DNA of 35,934 nt from Flavobacteriales bacterium UBA7612. Lineage in GTDB: Bacteria > Bacteroidota > Bacteroidia > Flavobacteriales > Weeksellaceae. Position numbers and translations under genes: made by a program. The DNA lies in assembly GCA_002484335.1 (NCBI GenBank), contig DLJQ01000004.1:163949-199882 (forward strand). The letters are read 5' to 3'. Numbering within the stretch: the first letter of the stretch is position 1; the number at the start of each line of letters is the position of its first letter. Below, piece after piece: positions 9,564-18,323 of this stretch. Below the pieces are notes generated by a model that was given only the letters and a program-made list of their open reading frames with translations, ran no database searches and was not told where the DNA came from.

Positions 9564-10937
9564 ATGGCAAGTTCAATTAGAACATTAAATCCTGCAACAG
9601 GAAAAGTAGAAAAAGAATTTCAAGCCTACACAAGCGAAGAAATAAACAAATATATAGACGAGGCAAACGAATTATATAAACAATGGCGATTTGTTTCTTA
9701 TGAAGAAAGAAAGGTTATTATGAAACGTGTTGCAAATGAAATGCGTAAACAAAAATCTCATTTAGCTTCGTTAATCACAACAGAAATGGGAAAACCATTG
9801 CGTGAAAGTGAAATAGAAATAGATTATAGTGCAAATATTATAGAATATTATGCTGATAATGCAGAAGAATTTTTGGCTAATACAACACTAGAAACTCAAA
9901 AAGGTACAGCATATGTAGTATCAGAACCAATAGGAGTTTTATTAGGTGTTATGCCTTGGAATTTTCCATTTTCGCAGATAGCTCGTTTCGCAGGGCCACA
10001 TATTATGGCAGGAAATACAGTTGTTTTAAAAACAGCTTCCAACATTCCGCAATGTGGTATTGCTTTGGAACAACTTTTTATAGATGCTGGAGCTCCAAAA
10101 GGATTATATAAAAATTTATTGATGTCTGGTAAAGACACGGATAAAATAATAGAGAATCCTAAAATTGTTGGTGTTTCATTAACAGGTTCAGAGGCTGCTG
10201 GAGCACAAGTTGCAAGTATTGCAGGTAAACATGTAAAACCATCAGTATTGGAATTAGGAGGTTCAGATCCTATGATTGTTTTAAATGATGCTGATATAGA
10301 AAAAGTTATGAATGGTACTATTAATGGTCGTTTACGTAATGCTGGACAAGCTTGTACATCATCTAAACGTATAATAGTTCAGGAAGGTATTTATAATGAA
10401 TATTTAGAGCGTATCACAGCTTATGTAAATCAAATGAAAGTTGATGATCCAACTCTCCCTGATACAGATATGGGACCTGTAAGCTCTGAAAATGCAATGA
10501 ATGGGCTATTAGATCAAATTAATGATTCAGTAGAAAAAGGAGCAACTCTAGTTTCTGGAGGAAAAAGATTAGATAGAGATGGATTCTTTTTACAACCAAC
10601 AATTTTGACTGATTTAAAACCAGGAATGAAAGGTTATGATGAAGAAATTTTTGGACCAGTAGTTTGTATTTGGAAAGTCAAAGATATTGATGAAGCTTTA
10701 CAAATTGCTAATGATACTCCTTATGGATTGGGAGCATCAATTTACACGGAAGACGTTGCAAATGCTGAAAAAATAGCAAGAAAAATAGACTCAGGAATGG
10801 TATTCATAAATAAACAAGTTTCTTCTAGTCCTGAATTGCCTTTTGGAGGAGTTAAAAATTCTGGTTATGGGCGAGAATTATCTAAAGCAGGAATTTTAGA
10901 ATTTGTCAATAAAAAACTAATAATGATAGCTAAATAA
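9564..10937 (+). CDS. NAD(P)-dependent succinate-semialdehyde dehydrogenase-like aldehyde dehydrogenase
   Basis: 457 residues, matching the shorter GabD/Sad class of the aldehyde dehydrogenase superfamily. Catalytic Glu230 lies in LELGGSDP and the nucleophile Cys264 in GQACTSSKR. The cofactor-binding segment PWNFPF is near residue 130, and EIFGPV and the C-terminal LPFGGVKNSGYGRE are present. Family reaction: oxidation of succinate semialdehyde (or a related short aldehyde) to succinate with NAD(P)+, feeding the TCA cycle. Substrate choice is inferred from overall similarity. It stands alone: no GABA transaminase gene is adjacent, and a terminator follows. Confidence 0.88.
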   Translation: MASSIRTLNPATGKVEKEFQAYTSEEINKYIDEANELYKQWRFVSYEERKVIMKRVANEMRKQKSHLASLITTEMGKPLRESEIEIDYSANIIEYYADNAEEFLANTTLETQKGTAYVVSEPIGVLLGVMPWNFPFSQIARFAGPHIMAGNTVVLKTASNIPQCGIALEQLFIDAGAPKGLYKNLLMSGKDTDKIIENPKIVGVSLTGSEAAGAQVASIAGKHVKPSVLELGGSDPMIVLNDADIEKVMNGTINGRLRNAGQACTSSKRIIVQEGIYNEYLERITAYVNQMKVDDPTLPDTDMGPVSSENAMNGLLDQINDSVEKGATLVSGGKRLDRDGFFLQPTILTDLKPGMKGYDEEIFGPVVCIWKVKDIDEALQIANDTPYGLGASIYTEDVANAEKIARKIDSGMVFINKQVSSSPELPFGGVKNSGYGRELSKAGILEFVNKKLIMIAK

Positions 10938-10964
10938 TTTTAGTATTCAATATTTTTAAATAAT

Positions 10965-11001
10965 AAAAAAATGATTTAAGTTTTACTTAAATCATTTTTT
11001 T
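10965..11001. terminator. Bidirectional terminator between convergent genes
   Basis: Stem AAAAAATGATTTAAG / CTTAAATCATTTTTT with loop TTTTA. The A- and T-runs on both sides let it work for the dehydrogenase (+) and the membrane-protein gene (-) that converge here. Confidence 0.88.
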
Positions 11002-11039
11002 ATGTTTGTTCTAAATCTATTGAAGAATATTAAAATTTA

Positions 11040-11639
11040 TTATTTCAATTTCTTTTTTAATTCTATTTTATCAATATCACTTTTATAGTTTAAAATACTA
11101 ATAAGATCATCTTCCGACAATAAATTAGATTTATAGTAATCAATTAATATGTTTTCAATTTTTTGAAATTCGTTCAGTGAATTTTGTTTAAAATAAGCTT
11201 CAATAAATTTATTATTTTTTGTTTTTAGTGTAAACAAATTACTTACTCCATTAGAACCTTTTTCAGTTTCAAATTCTCCGAATTCTTTTATCTTTTTACC
11301 TTTGTAGTCATCATTATCTATAATAATAGAATAAATATCCTTAATAGGAAAAAACTCATCTTTTATAGTAATTCCTTTTTTTTCAAAAGTTATTTTTCCA
11401 TCAGAAGTACCAAGTAGTTCTGTAGATGGTTTTTTGAAATATCCATTAAAATAAGCAACTAATGTTGCTAAAATTCCAATAAAAATATAATAATACGTTT
11501 GATTTTTAAAGATTTCTAATTCTAAACAAATAAAACTAACTACTGTTACAATTAGAAAAGAGATAATCACTTTTGCTATTCCTTTGGAACTTTTTTTCTT
11601 TTTCTCTGGAACAAAAATTTCGAAACTATAATTATCCAT
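11040..11639 (-). CDS. Small membrane protein of unknown function, two membrane segments
   Basis: 199 residues from the ATG at 11639; an in-frame TTG two codons upstream is a less likely start. A Lys-rich N-terminus (PEKKKKSSKG) precedes two hydrophobic segments (~residues 22-42 and 49-66). A soluble C-terminal region of ~130 residues with alternating strands (ITFEKKGITIKDEFFPIKDIYSIIID) could be a PH-like or bPH fold, though this is a guess from pattern. The start overlaps the last 8 bp of the Crp-like gene, so the two are translationally coupled and probably work in the same response. Not recognised as a named family. Confidence 0.7.
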   Translation of the reverse strand: MDNYSFEIFVPEKKKKSSKGIAKVIISFLIVTVVSFICLELEIFKNQTYYYIFIGILATLVAYFNGYFKKPSTELLGTSDGKITFEKKGITIKDEFFPIKDIYSIIIDNDDYKGKKIKEFGEFETEKGSNGVSNLFTLKTKNNKFIEAYFKQNSLNEFQKIENILIDYYKSNLLSEDDLISILNYKSDIDKIELKKKLK

Positions 11640-12207
11640 TTGCAATATCTTTTCTTACTCTACTTAAACTTTCTGGTGTAATTCCAAGATAAGATGCAAT
11701 CATCCATTGTGGAATTCTATTTACTTGGTTGGGATAAAGTCGTATAAATTCTAAATACCTTGTTTTTGCTGTAGCACTCAAAAGTAAGTTTATTCTATCT
11801 TGTAGACTTCGTACATGATTTTGAATTAATTTATTTTGTTCAACTAAAAAATTAGGATTAATACTTGTGATTAATTTATTAATTTCATTGTTTAAAATAA
11901 TTAATGTAGAATCTTCAATAGCCTGAATATAAAATTTTGATTGTTGTTTACAAATAGCACTATTTCTATCGCTTACAAACCAATTTTCTGTTCCGAATTG
12001 TATAACATGTTCTTTACCATTATCATCAATTGTATAGGAACGAATAACTCCACATTCTACAAAATAATAATCTTCGGAATATTCGCCTGGAACTAATATA
12101 AATTCATTTTTTTTATAATGTTTTTCAACTAATTTATCCTCTATTTTCGACCATTCAATGTCGTTAAGTTCTATAAGGCTCTTCAGATTTTTTTTATAAT
12201 TCTCCAT
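11632..12207 (-). CDS. Crp/Fnr family transcriptional regulator
   Basis: 191 residues. Residues ~10-115 form a cyclic-nucleotide-binding-like beta-roll (FILVPGEYSEDYYFVECGVIRSY; EHVIQFGTENWFV), followed by a dimer helix and a C-terminal winged helix-turn-helix (PQWMIASYLGITPESLSRVRKDI). This layout is typical of the many short Crp-like regulators in Flavobacteriales. There is no Fnr-type N-terminal Cys cluster. The effector is unknown. A TAaaTTTG -7 element lies 20 bp upstream, and the gene is divergent from the Rrf2 gene, so the 100-bp gap is a likely shared control region. It overlaps the downstream membrane-protein gene by 8 bp. Confidence 0.9.
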   Translation of the reverse strand: MENYKKNLKSLIELNDIEWSKIEDKLVEKHYKKNEFILVPGEYSEDYYFVECGVIRSYTIDDNGKEHVIQFGTENWFVSDRNSAICKQQSKFYIQAIEDSTLIILNNEINKLITSINPNFLVEQNKLIQNHVRSLQDRINLLLSATAKTRYLEFIRLYPNQVNRIPQWMIASYLGITPESLSRVRKDIANG

Positions 12208-12226
12208 TTAATAAGAAAGTCTATTA

Positions 12227-12234
12227 CAAATTTA
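12227..12234 (-). promoter_or_regulatory. -7 promoter element for the Crp-like gene
   Basis: TAAATTTG read on the minus strand matches the Bacteroidota consensus TAnnTTTG exactly. It sits 20 bp before the ATG at 12207. No clear TTG -33 element was seen. Confidence 0.6.
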
Positions 12235-12266
12235 GGTAAAAAATGTAAATAAATAATGTAATAATT

Positions 12267-12296
12267 TTTGTTACAATATTAATATACTTATCTTTG
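12267..12296 (+). promoter_or_regulatory. -33/-7 promoter for the Rrf2-SDR operon
   Basis: TTTG at 12267-12270, an 18-bp spacer and TATCTTTG at 12289-12296 match the Bacteroidota TTG/TAnnTTTG promoter. Predicted transcription start is near 12303, which lies after the upstream in-frame TTG at 12294 and supports the ATG at 12315 as the true start. Confidence 0.75.
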
Positions 12297-12314
12297 TTAT
12301 ATAATAATATAGTA

Positions 12315-12728
12315 ATGAATAATCTAAGATTTGCTACAGCAATACATATATTGGTTTTAGCAGAGAAATTTCAGGGACAATTAATTACTTCTGACTTTAT
12401 TGCAGGAAGTATAAATGTAAATCCAGTAGTAGTTCGTCGTGAAATAAAATTATTGAAAGAGGCAGGCTATATAGATTCTAAAAAAGGAAAAGATGGAGGA
12501 TGTTTTTTGTCAAAAAATCCAGAAAGTATTTTACTTGGTGATGTTTATAAATTAGTAAATCATGAAAATGTTTTCGGAAAAATGAATCAAACCAATCCTG
12601 CTTGTCCAGTTGGAAAAATGATGAATGAAAATCTTGAAAGTTTATTTGATGCTGCTGAATCAAATTTGATTCAAGAATTAAACCATAGAACATTAAAACA
12701 GTTTTCAGATCAATTTATAGACGAATAA
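12315..12728 (+). CDS. Rrf2 family transcriptional regulator (YwnA-like)
   Basis: 137 residues from ATG 12315. An Rrf2 winged helix spans residues ~1-75 (MNNLRFATAIHILVLAEKF; VVVRREIKLLKEAGYIDSKKGKDGGCFLS). Only two cysteines are present (GGCF and NPACPVG), so the three-Cys iron-sulfur motif of IscR/NsrR is missing; this points to the non-cluster YwnA/HypR-like branch, which senses redox or thiol stress in other bacteria. The downstream gene, 18 bp away, codes an NmrA-like NAD(P)-binding protein, the same pairing as ywnA-ywnB in Bacillus. Likely autoregulated; effector unknown. Confidence 0.88.
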   Translation: MNNLRFATAIHILVLAEKFQGQLITSDFIAGSINVNPVVVRREIKLLKEAGYIDSKKGKDGGCFLSKNPESILLGDVYKLVNHENVFGKMNQTNPACPVGKMMNENLESLFDAAESNLIQELNHRTLKQFSDQFIDE

Positions 12729-12746
12729 TATAAAAATTATAGAAAA

Positions 12747-13403
12747 ATGAGAGTAGCGTTAATCGGAGCAACAGGTTTTGTAGGTTCACATATATTACAA
12801 GAATTAATTAATCGTAATTTTTCAATCAAAGCATTTGCAAGAAGTGTAGATAAAATTACAGATCATAAAAATGTAGCAAAAGTAGCTTTGGATGTAAATA
12901 ATGTACAAGCATTAGCTACAGATTTAAAAGGCGCTGACGTTGTTGTAAGTGCATTTAATGCTGGTTGGCAAAATCCTAATTTATATGATGATTTTTTAAA
13001 AGGGGCAAAGGCAATAGAAGAAGCAACAAAATTAGCAGGAGTAAAACGTTTGATTGTAATAGGTGGAGCTGGTAGTTTGTATGTAAATGATGAAAAAAAA
13101 TTACAAATTGTAGATGCTCCAGGATTTCCTGAAGAAATAAAGCCAGGAGCTTTGGCTGCTAGAGATTATTACAATATTTTAAAAGAAGATAATCAATTAG
13201 ATTGGACAATGTTTTCTCCTGCACCAGAAATGCATCAAGGTACTTCTGGAGTGAGAAAAGGATTATATCGTTTAGGAAAAGATGTTCCTGTTTTTGATAA
13301 AGACGGACGTAGTATTTTATCCGTAGAAGATCTTGCTTTAGTAATTGTTGATGAAGTTGAGAATGCAAAATTTATTAAGCAAAGATTTACTGCTGCTTAT
13401 TAA
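12747..13403 (+). CDS. NAD(P)-binding protein, NmrA/atypical SDR type (YwnB-like)
   Basis: 218 residues with an N-terminal Rossmann fold (MRVALIGATGFVGSHILQEL, GxxGxxG at 7-12), then ADVVVSAFNAG and RLIVIGGAGSLYV. It lacks the classical YxxxK dehydrogenase pair in the expected place, as in atypical NmrA-like SDRs that often bind NAD(P)(H) for sensing or quinone/flavin reduction. Probably co-transcribed with the Rrf2 gene and part of its regulon. The exact reaction is unknown. Confidence 0.85.
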   Translation: MRVALIGATGFVGSHILQELINRNFSIKAFARSVDKITDHKNVAKVALDVNNVQALATDLKGADVVVSAFNAGWQNPNLYDDFLKGAKAIEEATKLAGVKRLIVIGGAGSLYVNDEKKLQIVDAPGFPEEIKPGALAARDYYNILKEDNQLDWTMFSPAPEMHQGTSGVRKGLYRLGKDVPVFDKDGRSILSVEDLALVIVDEVENAKFIKQRFTAAY

Positions 13404-13489
13404 TTAAAAATAAAGTTTCATTTAATATTTTTTGTTTAAAATATTCATTTGGTACGATTTATGAAAAACGCATAATAAATCAATATAAA

Positions 13490-13921
13490 ATGAAACTTTT
13501 AATAGGAATAGCATGTGTCACATTTGGGTTAGGATTATTTATCCTTTGCTATCTATTAAATTTTGATATGATTATTTATCAAATATTAGGTCTCTTTTTG
13601 CTTATTACTAGTTTAGCAATAATACATCTAGGATTTAAGTTTATTTTTGATTATAGAAATTATAATAGATTAGTAAAACAAGGTTTAAAAGTAAAAGCTC
13701 AGGTTATAGACATAAAAAGAACATTACTTGGTGTGAATAATCTTCCAGATTATGTGGTTGAAGTTTTTTATACACACCCAGATAGTAAAAAGATTTATTA
13801 TACAGAATTTGAATATTCTGGAGATGTAAATACAAATGATATGTTGAAAAAAGGAAATGAGGTTGATATTTTAATCGATCCTCAAGATCCTAAAAATATT
13901 TTTTACAGCAATATTATTTAA
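13490..13921 (+). CDS. DUF3592-like small membrane protein
   Basis: 143 residues with two N-terminal membrane segments (~3-23 and 27-50), then a soluble beta-rich tail (VKAQVIDIKRT; DYVVEVFYTHPDSKKIYYTEFEY; KKGNEVDILIDPQDPKNIFY). A tail ending in 'G..V.I..DP.DP......' after a membrane hairpin is typical of DUF3592 proteins, whose function is not known. An 86-bp gap separates it from the SDR gene and a weak hairpin terminator follows. Confidence 0.72.
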   Translation: MKLLIGIACVTFGLGLFILCYLLNFDMIIYQILGLFLLITSLAIIHLGFKFIFDYRNYNRLVKQGLKVKAQVIDIKRTLLGVNNLPDYVVEVFYTHPDSKKIYYTEFEYSGDVNTNDMLKKGNEVDILIDPQDPKNIFYSNII

Positions 13922-13946
13922 AAAGTAAAAATATTATATATTTGTT

Positions 13947-13978
13947 AAGCGTTCAGAAGAAATTCTGGGCGCTTTTGT
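13947..13978 (+). terminator. Probable terminator after the DUF3592-like gene
   Basis: Stem AAGCG...CAGAA / TTCTG..CGCTT with small internal mismatches and loop GAAA, followed by an interrupted T-run (TTTTGTTTT). Confidence 0.65.
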
Positions 13979-14041
13979 TTTGTACAAATTTTGTATATAC
14001 TAAATTATTCTAGTTTTAAAAATTAATAAAAGTCACTATTT

Positions 14042-14575
14042 ATGGCATTTGAAGTAGCAGTTTTAGGCGCAGGTTGTTTTTGGTGTGTCGAAGGAATATA
14101 TAATTCAATTAATGGAGTTGAAAAAGCAATTTCTGGCTTTGCAGGCGGAAATGTAGAAAATCCAACTTATAGACAAGTTTGTGATACAGATACAAATCAT
14201 GCAGAAGTAGTAGAAATAACATTTGATCCTACGGTATTATCATACAAAGATTTGTTAGAGATTTTTTGGAATATTCATAATCCAACTCAACTAAATAGAC
14301 AAGGTGAAGATATTGGAACACAATACAGATCTAGTATTTTTTATACATCAGAAGAACAAAAAATTCAAGCTGAGGAATCATTTTTACAATTTGATAATGG
14401 AGAATTGTATGAAGATAAATTTGTAACAACAATAGAGCCTTTAGATAAATTTTGGCCAGCAGAAGATTACCATCAAGGATACTACAATGAAAATCCTGAA
14501 ACGCAATATTGTTCTACTGTAGTGGGACCAAAAATTGCAAAGTTTAAATCTAAATTTAAACAAATTTTAAAGTAA
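14042..14575 (+). CDS. msrA: Peptide-methionine (S)-S-oxide reductase MsrA
   Basis: 177 residues, standard length. The active-site motif GAGCFWCVE has catalytic Cys12, and SGFAGG, YRQVCDTDTNHAEVVEI, FWNIHNPTQLNRQGEDIGTQYRS and WPAEDYHQGYY are all conserved MsrA segments. It reduces methionine-S-sulfoxide in oxidised proteins using thioredoxin. Cytoplasmic, with no signal peptide. Single gene closed by a strong terminator. Confidence 0.97.
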   Translation: MAFEVAVLGAGCFWCVEGIYNSINGVEKAISGFAGGNVENPTYRQVCDTDTNHAEVVEITFDPTVLSYKDLLEIFWNIHNPTQLNRQGEDIGTQYRSSIFYTSEEQKIQAEESFLQFDNGELYEDKFVTTIEPLDKFWPAEDYHQGYYNENPETQYCSTVVGPKIAKFKSKFKQILK

Positions 14576-14582
14576 AATATTA

Positions 14583-14616
14583 AAAAAAAACATCAAATTT
14601 ATTTGATGTTTTTTTT
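14583..14616. terminator. Bidirectional terminator between msrA and the TIGR03915 gene
   Basis: Long palindrome AAAAAAAACATCAAAT / ATTTGATGTTTTTTTT with a TT loop, 7 bp after msrA. Symmetry allows use from both sides. Confidence 0.9.
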
Positions 14617-14671
14617 AATAAATAGATATATCAATAATTAATTAAAAATTTATATCAACTTTAAAATAAAA

Positions 14672-15430
14672 CTATTTTTCAGTCAAATATTTCCAAAAAC
14701 GTTTCGGTAAAAGTTGAACATGTAATCGTGTGTTTTTACGTGCCTCAATATTGGTTGATTTAAAATATGATTTCCATAACTCTTGGTACAAATGTTCATC
14801 AATATTGGTGTATTCTGTTGGTAAATTAGATGTTTTTGGAATAAAATCAATTTTTATTTCTTGAATGTTTTTTAATTCTCGATCATGTATAATTCCATAT
14901 TTTCTTGTTAAATCGTAAATAATCCAATTCATATTGGCATATCTATTTTTAAAATGACTAATAATTAATGGAATAACATTGTATTTAGGTTCAATTTTAG
15001 CAAAAAACATATCCTTACTAATTTCTTCAAAACGAATAAAAGCTTCATGATGATGTTTTTCTCTATTCACAGAGCGATTCATTTGTATGACATACAATAC
15101 ATGTTCGTTCCCATAATTATTTTGTACATCTGAGTTGCTATTTAAAATAAGGCAGCAATAACAAAATAATTGTTGAAAAGCTTCTAATTCTTCTGATAAA
15201 AATACAGCTTGAATTGCACGATAATTAGCAGGTTTTAATTTGTTTTTTAAAGCTTTATTAACTCGCTTAGCTTTTTCATTATCAGAAATGACACTATATT
15301 TTTCATCAAACATCGTTGCTTGATACATATATTCAGGAAATACTTTAATAGCTTTAGGTTTTCTAGTATAAAAATCAAAAATTAAAGTTAGGAATCCTTC
15401 AAAACTACCATCAAAAACATAATTTTCCAT
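14672..15430 (-). CDS. TIGR03915-type putative DNA metabolism protein
   Basis: 252 residues. The N-terminus (YVFDGSFEGFLTLIFDFY), the mid-segment NREKHHHEAFIRFEEI and the end RLHVQLLPKRFWKYLTEK match the family annotated as a putative DNA repair or metabolism protein that always neighbours a special radical SAM protein. Its start ATG overlaps the stop of that radical SAM gene by one base (TAATG), so the two are translationally coupled. The family's biochemical activity is not established to my knowledge; the partnership suggests joint DNA base modification or repair. Cytoplasmic. Confidence 0.85.
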   Translation of the reverse strand: MENYVFDGSFEGFLTLIFDFYTRKPKAIKVFPEYMYQATMFDEKYSVISDNEKAKRVNKALKNKLKPANYRAIQAVFLSEELEAFQQLFCYCCLILNSNSDVQNNYGNEHVLYVIQMNRSVNREKHHHEAFIRFEEISKDMFFAKIEPKYNVIPLIISHFKNRYANMNWIIYDLTRKYGIIHDRELKNIQEIKIDFIPKTSNLPTEYTNIDEHLYQELWKSYFKSTNIEARKNTRLHVQLLPKRFWKYLTEK

Positions 15431-16695
15431 TAATCAAATAAGTTTAATTGATTCGGAATGTTTTTCAAATATTTGCTTTTACTTGTACTCAATATTTTAT
15501 TTTTTATTTGTGATGGTAAATAATCTTTGATATGGTAATTATCATCTGCACATTTCATAAAATATCGCGCTCTATTGTATGCAATTCCAAATTTTTTAAG
15601 TTGATAGGCATATATGTTTCCAAATTTTCTGGCTTGCATAATTTTTTTTGCTGAACCTACACCAATACCAGGAATTCTAAGAATAAGATGATAATCAGCC
15701 TTATTAATATCTATAGGATAAAGATGTAAATTTCTTAAAGCATAACTCAATTTTGGATCAATATCAGTATCTAAATGAGGATTATTCACATTCAAAATCT
15801 CATTGACATTAAATTGATAGAATCGCATTAACCAATCTGTTTGGTACAATCTGTTTTCTCGAAGCAATGGCGGTTGTGTACCAATAGATGGCAACATTGT
15901 ATCATTATGATTAATGGGAATAAACCCAGAATAATATACACGTTTCAGGTTATAATCGTTGTAATATTGATTAGCAGTGTGCATTATCTCCATATCATTT
16001 TCTGGTGTTGCACCAATTACCATTTGTGTTGATTGTCCTGCTGGTACAAAAATAGGAGTAGATTTAATTAATTTTCGTTCAGTGTTAAATTCTGTCATTT
16101 GTTGGTTAATGAACCCCAAAGGTTTTTTTACATCATCGTGAGATTTTTCTGGTGCAACTAATTTCAATCCTTTTTCTGTCGGCATTTCTAAATTAATCGA
16201 CATTCTATCTGCATACAAACCAGCTTCTCTCAATAATTCAGGGCTTGCACCAGGAATAGTTTTTAGATGAATATAACCATTGTAATTTTCTTCTAAACGT
16301 AACTTCTTAGCAATCAAAAGCAAACGTTCCATTGTAAAATCTGCATTTTTGAAAATTCCTGAACTAAGAAATAAACCTTCGATATAATTACGTTTGTAGA
16401 AATTAATTGTTAAGTCGACAACTTCTTGTACTGTAAAAGCAGCTCTTTTTATATCATTACTTTTTCGAGATACACAAAAAGCACAGTCATAAATACAGTG
16501 ATTTGTTAAAAGAATTTTGAGTAAAGAAACGCACCTTCCGTCTTCTGTAAAAGAATGACAAATTCCAGAATAATGACCATTTCCTAAACCATTTTTTGTG
16601 TTTTGCCTTTTACTTCCACTAGAAGAACATGATACATCATATTTAGCTGCATCAGCAAGAATACTTAATTTTTCATTAATTCTATCGAAGTTCAT
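15430..16695 (-). CDS. Putative DNA modification/repair radical SAM protein (TIGR03916-type)
   Basis: 421 residues from ATG 16695; an in-frame TTG six codons upstream is a weaker start, because the family typically begins with the 'F.RI..KL.ILADAAKYDVSCSSSGS' block seen right after this ATG. The radical SAM cluster motif CIYDCAFC (Cx3Cx2C) lies near residue 71, and a C-terminal helix-hairpin-helix (LRIPGIGVGSAKKIMQARKFG) fits DNA binding. Family members sit next to a TIGR03915/UDG-like partner, as here. The reaction is not known to me. Confidence 0.87.
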   Translation of the reverse strand: MNFDRINEKLSILADAAKYDVSCSSSGSKRQNTKNGLGNGHYSGICHSFTEDGRCVSLLKILLTNHCIYDCAFCVSRKSNDIKRAAFTVQEVVDLTINFYKRNYIEGLFLSSGIFKNADFTMERLLLIAKKLRLEENYNGYIHLKTIPGASPELLREAGLYADRMSINLEMPTEKGLKLVAPEKSHDDVKKPLGFINQQMTEFNTERKLIKSTPIFVPAGQSTQMVIGATPENDMEIMHTANQYYNDYNLKRVYYSGFIPINHNDTMLPSIGTQPPLLRENRLYQTDWLMRFYQFNVNEILNVNNPHLDTDIDPKLSYALRNLHLYPIDINKADYHLILRIPGIGVGSAKKIMQARKFGNIYAYQLKKFGIAYNRARYFMKCADDNYHIKDYLPSQIKNKILSTSKSKYLKNIPNQLNLFD

Positions 16696-16760
16696 CTTTT
16701 TGCTTTTAGGCAAATAAAAAGATGAATTAAGCCATAAAGTGTCGTGATTAAAAAATTAAC

Positions 16761-17192
16761 TTAATCGTATTCAAGATTAATTAACAACTCCGTTTTTAAT
16801 CGACTAATAAAATTACAATCCAACTCATATAAAAGAATATCGATTAGTTGAGAAAGAAAATCACGATGAATGTAGTTTAAAACAAGTGTATTTTCTTTTA
16901 AATAAAAATAGAAATCATATTTAATAAAATAACCAGAAAATTCATTAATTTTTATAATATTTAAATCAATCAAATCAATATAGTTTTGAAATGTAGATGA
17001 ATGATTGTTCTTTACTAATTGAGCTTTTTCTGTTGATGAGTTAATGAAAGAAAAGTTTAAATTTTCGATTTCATCACTAAAAAATAAACGCACAAAATCT
17101 CCTTTAGGATAATCATTAATGTATAAATTAAAACGATCTCCTTTTTGATATAATTGAAATAATTGATTAAACTGACGAACTGTATCCACCAT
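16761..17192 (-). CDS. Hypothetical protein, unrecognised
   Basis: 143 residues with no signal peptide, clear membrane segment or motif I can name. The sequence is rich in Phe, Tyr, Asn and Ile (FSGYFIKYDFYFYLKE). It lies 65 bp upstream of the radical SAM gene on the same strand, so it may be transcribed with that pair. Codon usage resembles its neighbours. Confidence 0.6.
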   Translation of the reverse strand: MVDTVRQFNQLFQLYQKGDRFNLYINDYPKGDFVRLFFSDEIENLNFSFINSSTEKAQLVKNNHSSTFQNYIDLIDLNIIKINEFSGYFIKYDFYFYLKENTLVLNYIHRDFLSQLIDILLYELDCNFISRLKTELLINLEYD

Positions 17193-17354
17193 TTTATCAG
17201 AGATTTAGATGTATAAATATACATTTTAAATTTTAGTAGACAAAATCTTTATTGCATTATTTTCTAAATAAATTGATAAATTTCACTATAGTATTTTGTG
17301 CTCTAAGCTATTATTAGTTACCTTTAAAATCATAGAATACTAAATAATAAAAAA

Positions 17355-18272
17355 ATGAAAATTGCAGTAATTGGAACTGGTGCATTGGGTGGTTTTTACG
17401 GAGGAATGTTAGCGAAGAATGGAAATGATGTACATTTTTTATTAAATAGCGATTATGATTATGTTGCAAAAAACGGTTTAACAATAGAATCAGATATACA
17501 TGGAACTTTTAATCTAAAAGATATACATGTTTATAAGGATATAAATGAAATGCCAATTTGTGATGTAGTTCTTATTTGTCTGAAATCGACTAAAAATAGT
17601 TTTATTAAAAATATAAAGAAAATAATCAATGATTATTCATTAATAGTTATTATTCAAAATGGACTAGGAGTAGAGGAAGAAATTGCTCAACTATTTCCAA
17701 AAAATAATATTATTGGTGCTTTGGCATTTATTGCTTCAAATAAAATAGGACCAGGTCATATTCATCATTTAGAATTGGGAAGATTAAAATTAGGAAGTTT
17801 TAATCATCAAAAAACTCCTTTGGTTGATGATTTAATTAAGGTTTTCAAAACTTCTGATATTGATGCTATATATACAGATGAGTTAAAGTATATACGTTGG
17901 CAGAAACTTATATGGAATATGGCATTTAATGGAACTTGTGTTATTTTAAATTGTACGACAGATAAATTACTTTCTAATATCCATACAAGAGAAATGATTT
18001 ACGAATTAATGAGAGAAACTGTTAGTGCAGCCAAAGCTTGTGGTGTAAATCTTCCTGATGATGAGGTAGATAAAATTGTTGAAACAACTGATCGTATGAA
18101 ACCATATAACCCAAGTATGAAATTAGATTATGATAATAAAAGAGAAATGGAATTGAAGTATATTTATGAAAAACCAATTGAGCATGCAAAAGCTGCTGGT
18201 TTTGAAATGAAAAAAATGAAAACATTACTTCAGTTACTTCATTTTAAACAAGCTGAGTATTTTCAAGATTAA
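17355..18272 (+). CDS. panE: 2-dehydropantoate 2-reductase (PanE/ApbA family)
   Basis: 305 residues. The N-terminal NADPH-binding motif is IGTGALGGFYGGML (GxGxxG), CDVVLICLKS follows, and the C-terminal helical domain carries the conserved Lys/Asn segment RWQKLIWNMAFNGTCVI. Known reaction: NADPH-dependent reduction of ketopantoate to pantoate in pantothenate and CoA synthesis. The family also contains enzymes acting on other 2-oxo acids, and no other pan gene is nearby, so the substrate is probable rather than certain. It ends in a hairpin that overlaps the 3' end of the convergent reverse transcriptase gene. Confidence 0.88.
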   Translation: MKIAVIGTGALGGFYGGMLAKNGNDVHFLLNSDYDYVAKNGLTIESDIHGTFNLKDIHVYKDINEMPICDVVLICLKSTKNSFIKNIKKIINDYSLIVIIQNGLGVEEEIAQLFPKNNIIGALAFIASNKIGPGHIHHLELGRLKLGSFNHQKTPLVDDLIKVFKTSDIDAIYTDELKYIRWQKLIWNMAFNGTCVILNCTTDKLLSNIHTREMIYELMRETVSAAKACGVNLPDDEVDKIVETTDRMKPYNPSMKLDYDNKREMELKYIYEKPIEHAKAAGFEMKKMKTLLQLLHFKQAEYFQD

Positions 18273-18290
18273 TTCTATAAATTATATATT

Positions 18291-18323
18291 AACCTCTTAA
18301 TCTTTAAAGTTAGGAGGTTTTTT
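18291..18323 (+). terminator. Intrinsic terminator of the panE-like gene
   Basis: Stem AACCTC(TTAA) / (TTAG)GAGGTT followed by TTTTTT. Its T-run reaches the stop codon of the convergent reverse transcriptase gene (18322-18324). Confidence 0.82.

Noticed and set aside
12294..12314. TTG start for the Rrf2 gene
   Set aside because: It falls within the promoter's -7 element; the ATG at 12315 fits both the promoter and the family N-terminus.
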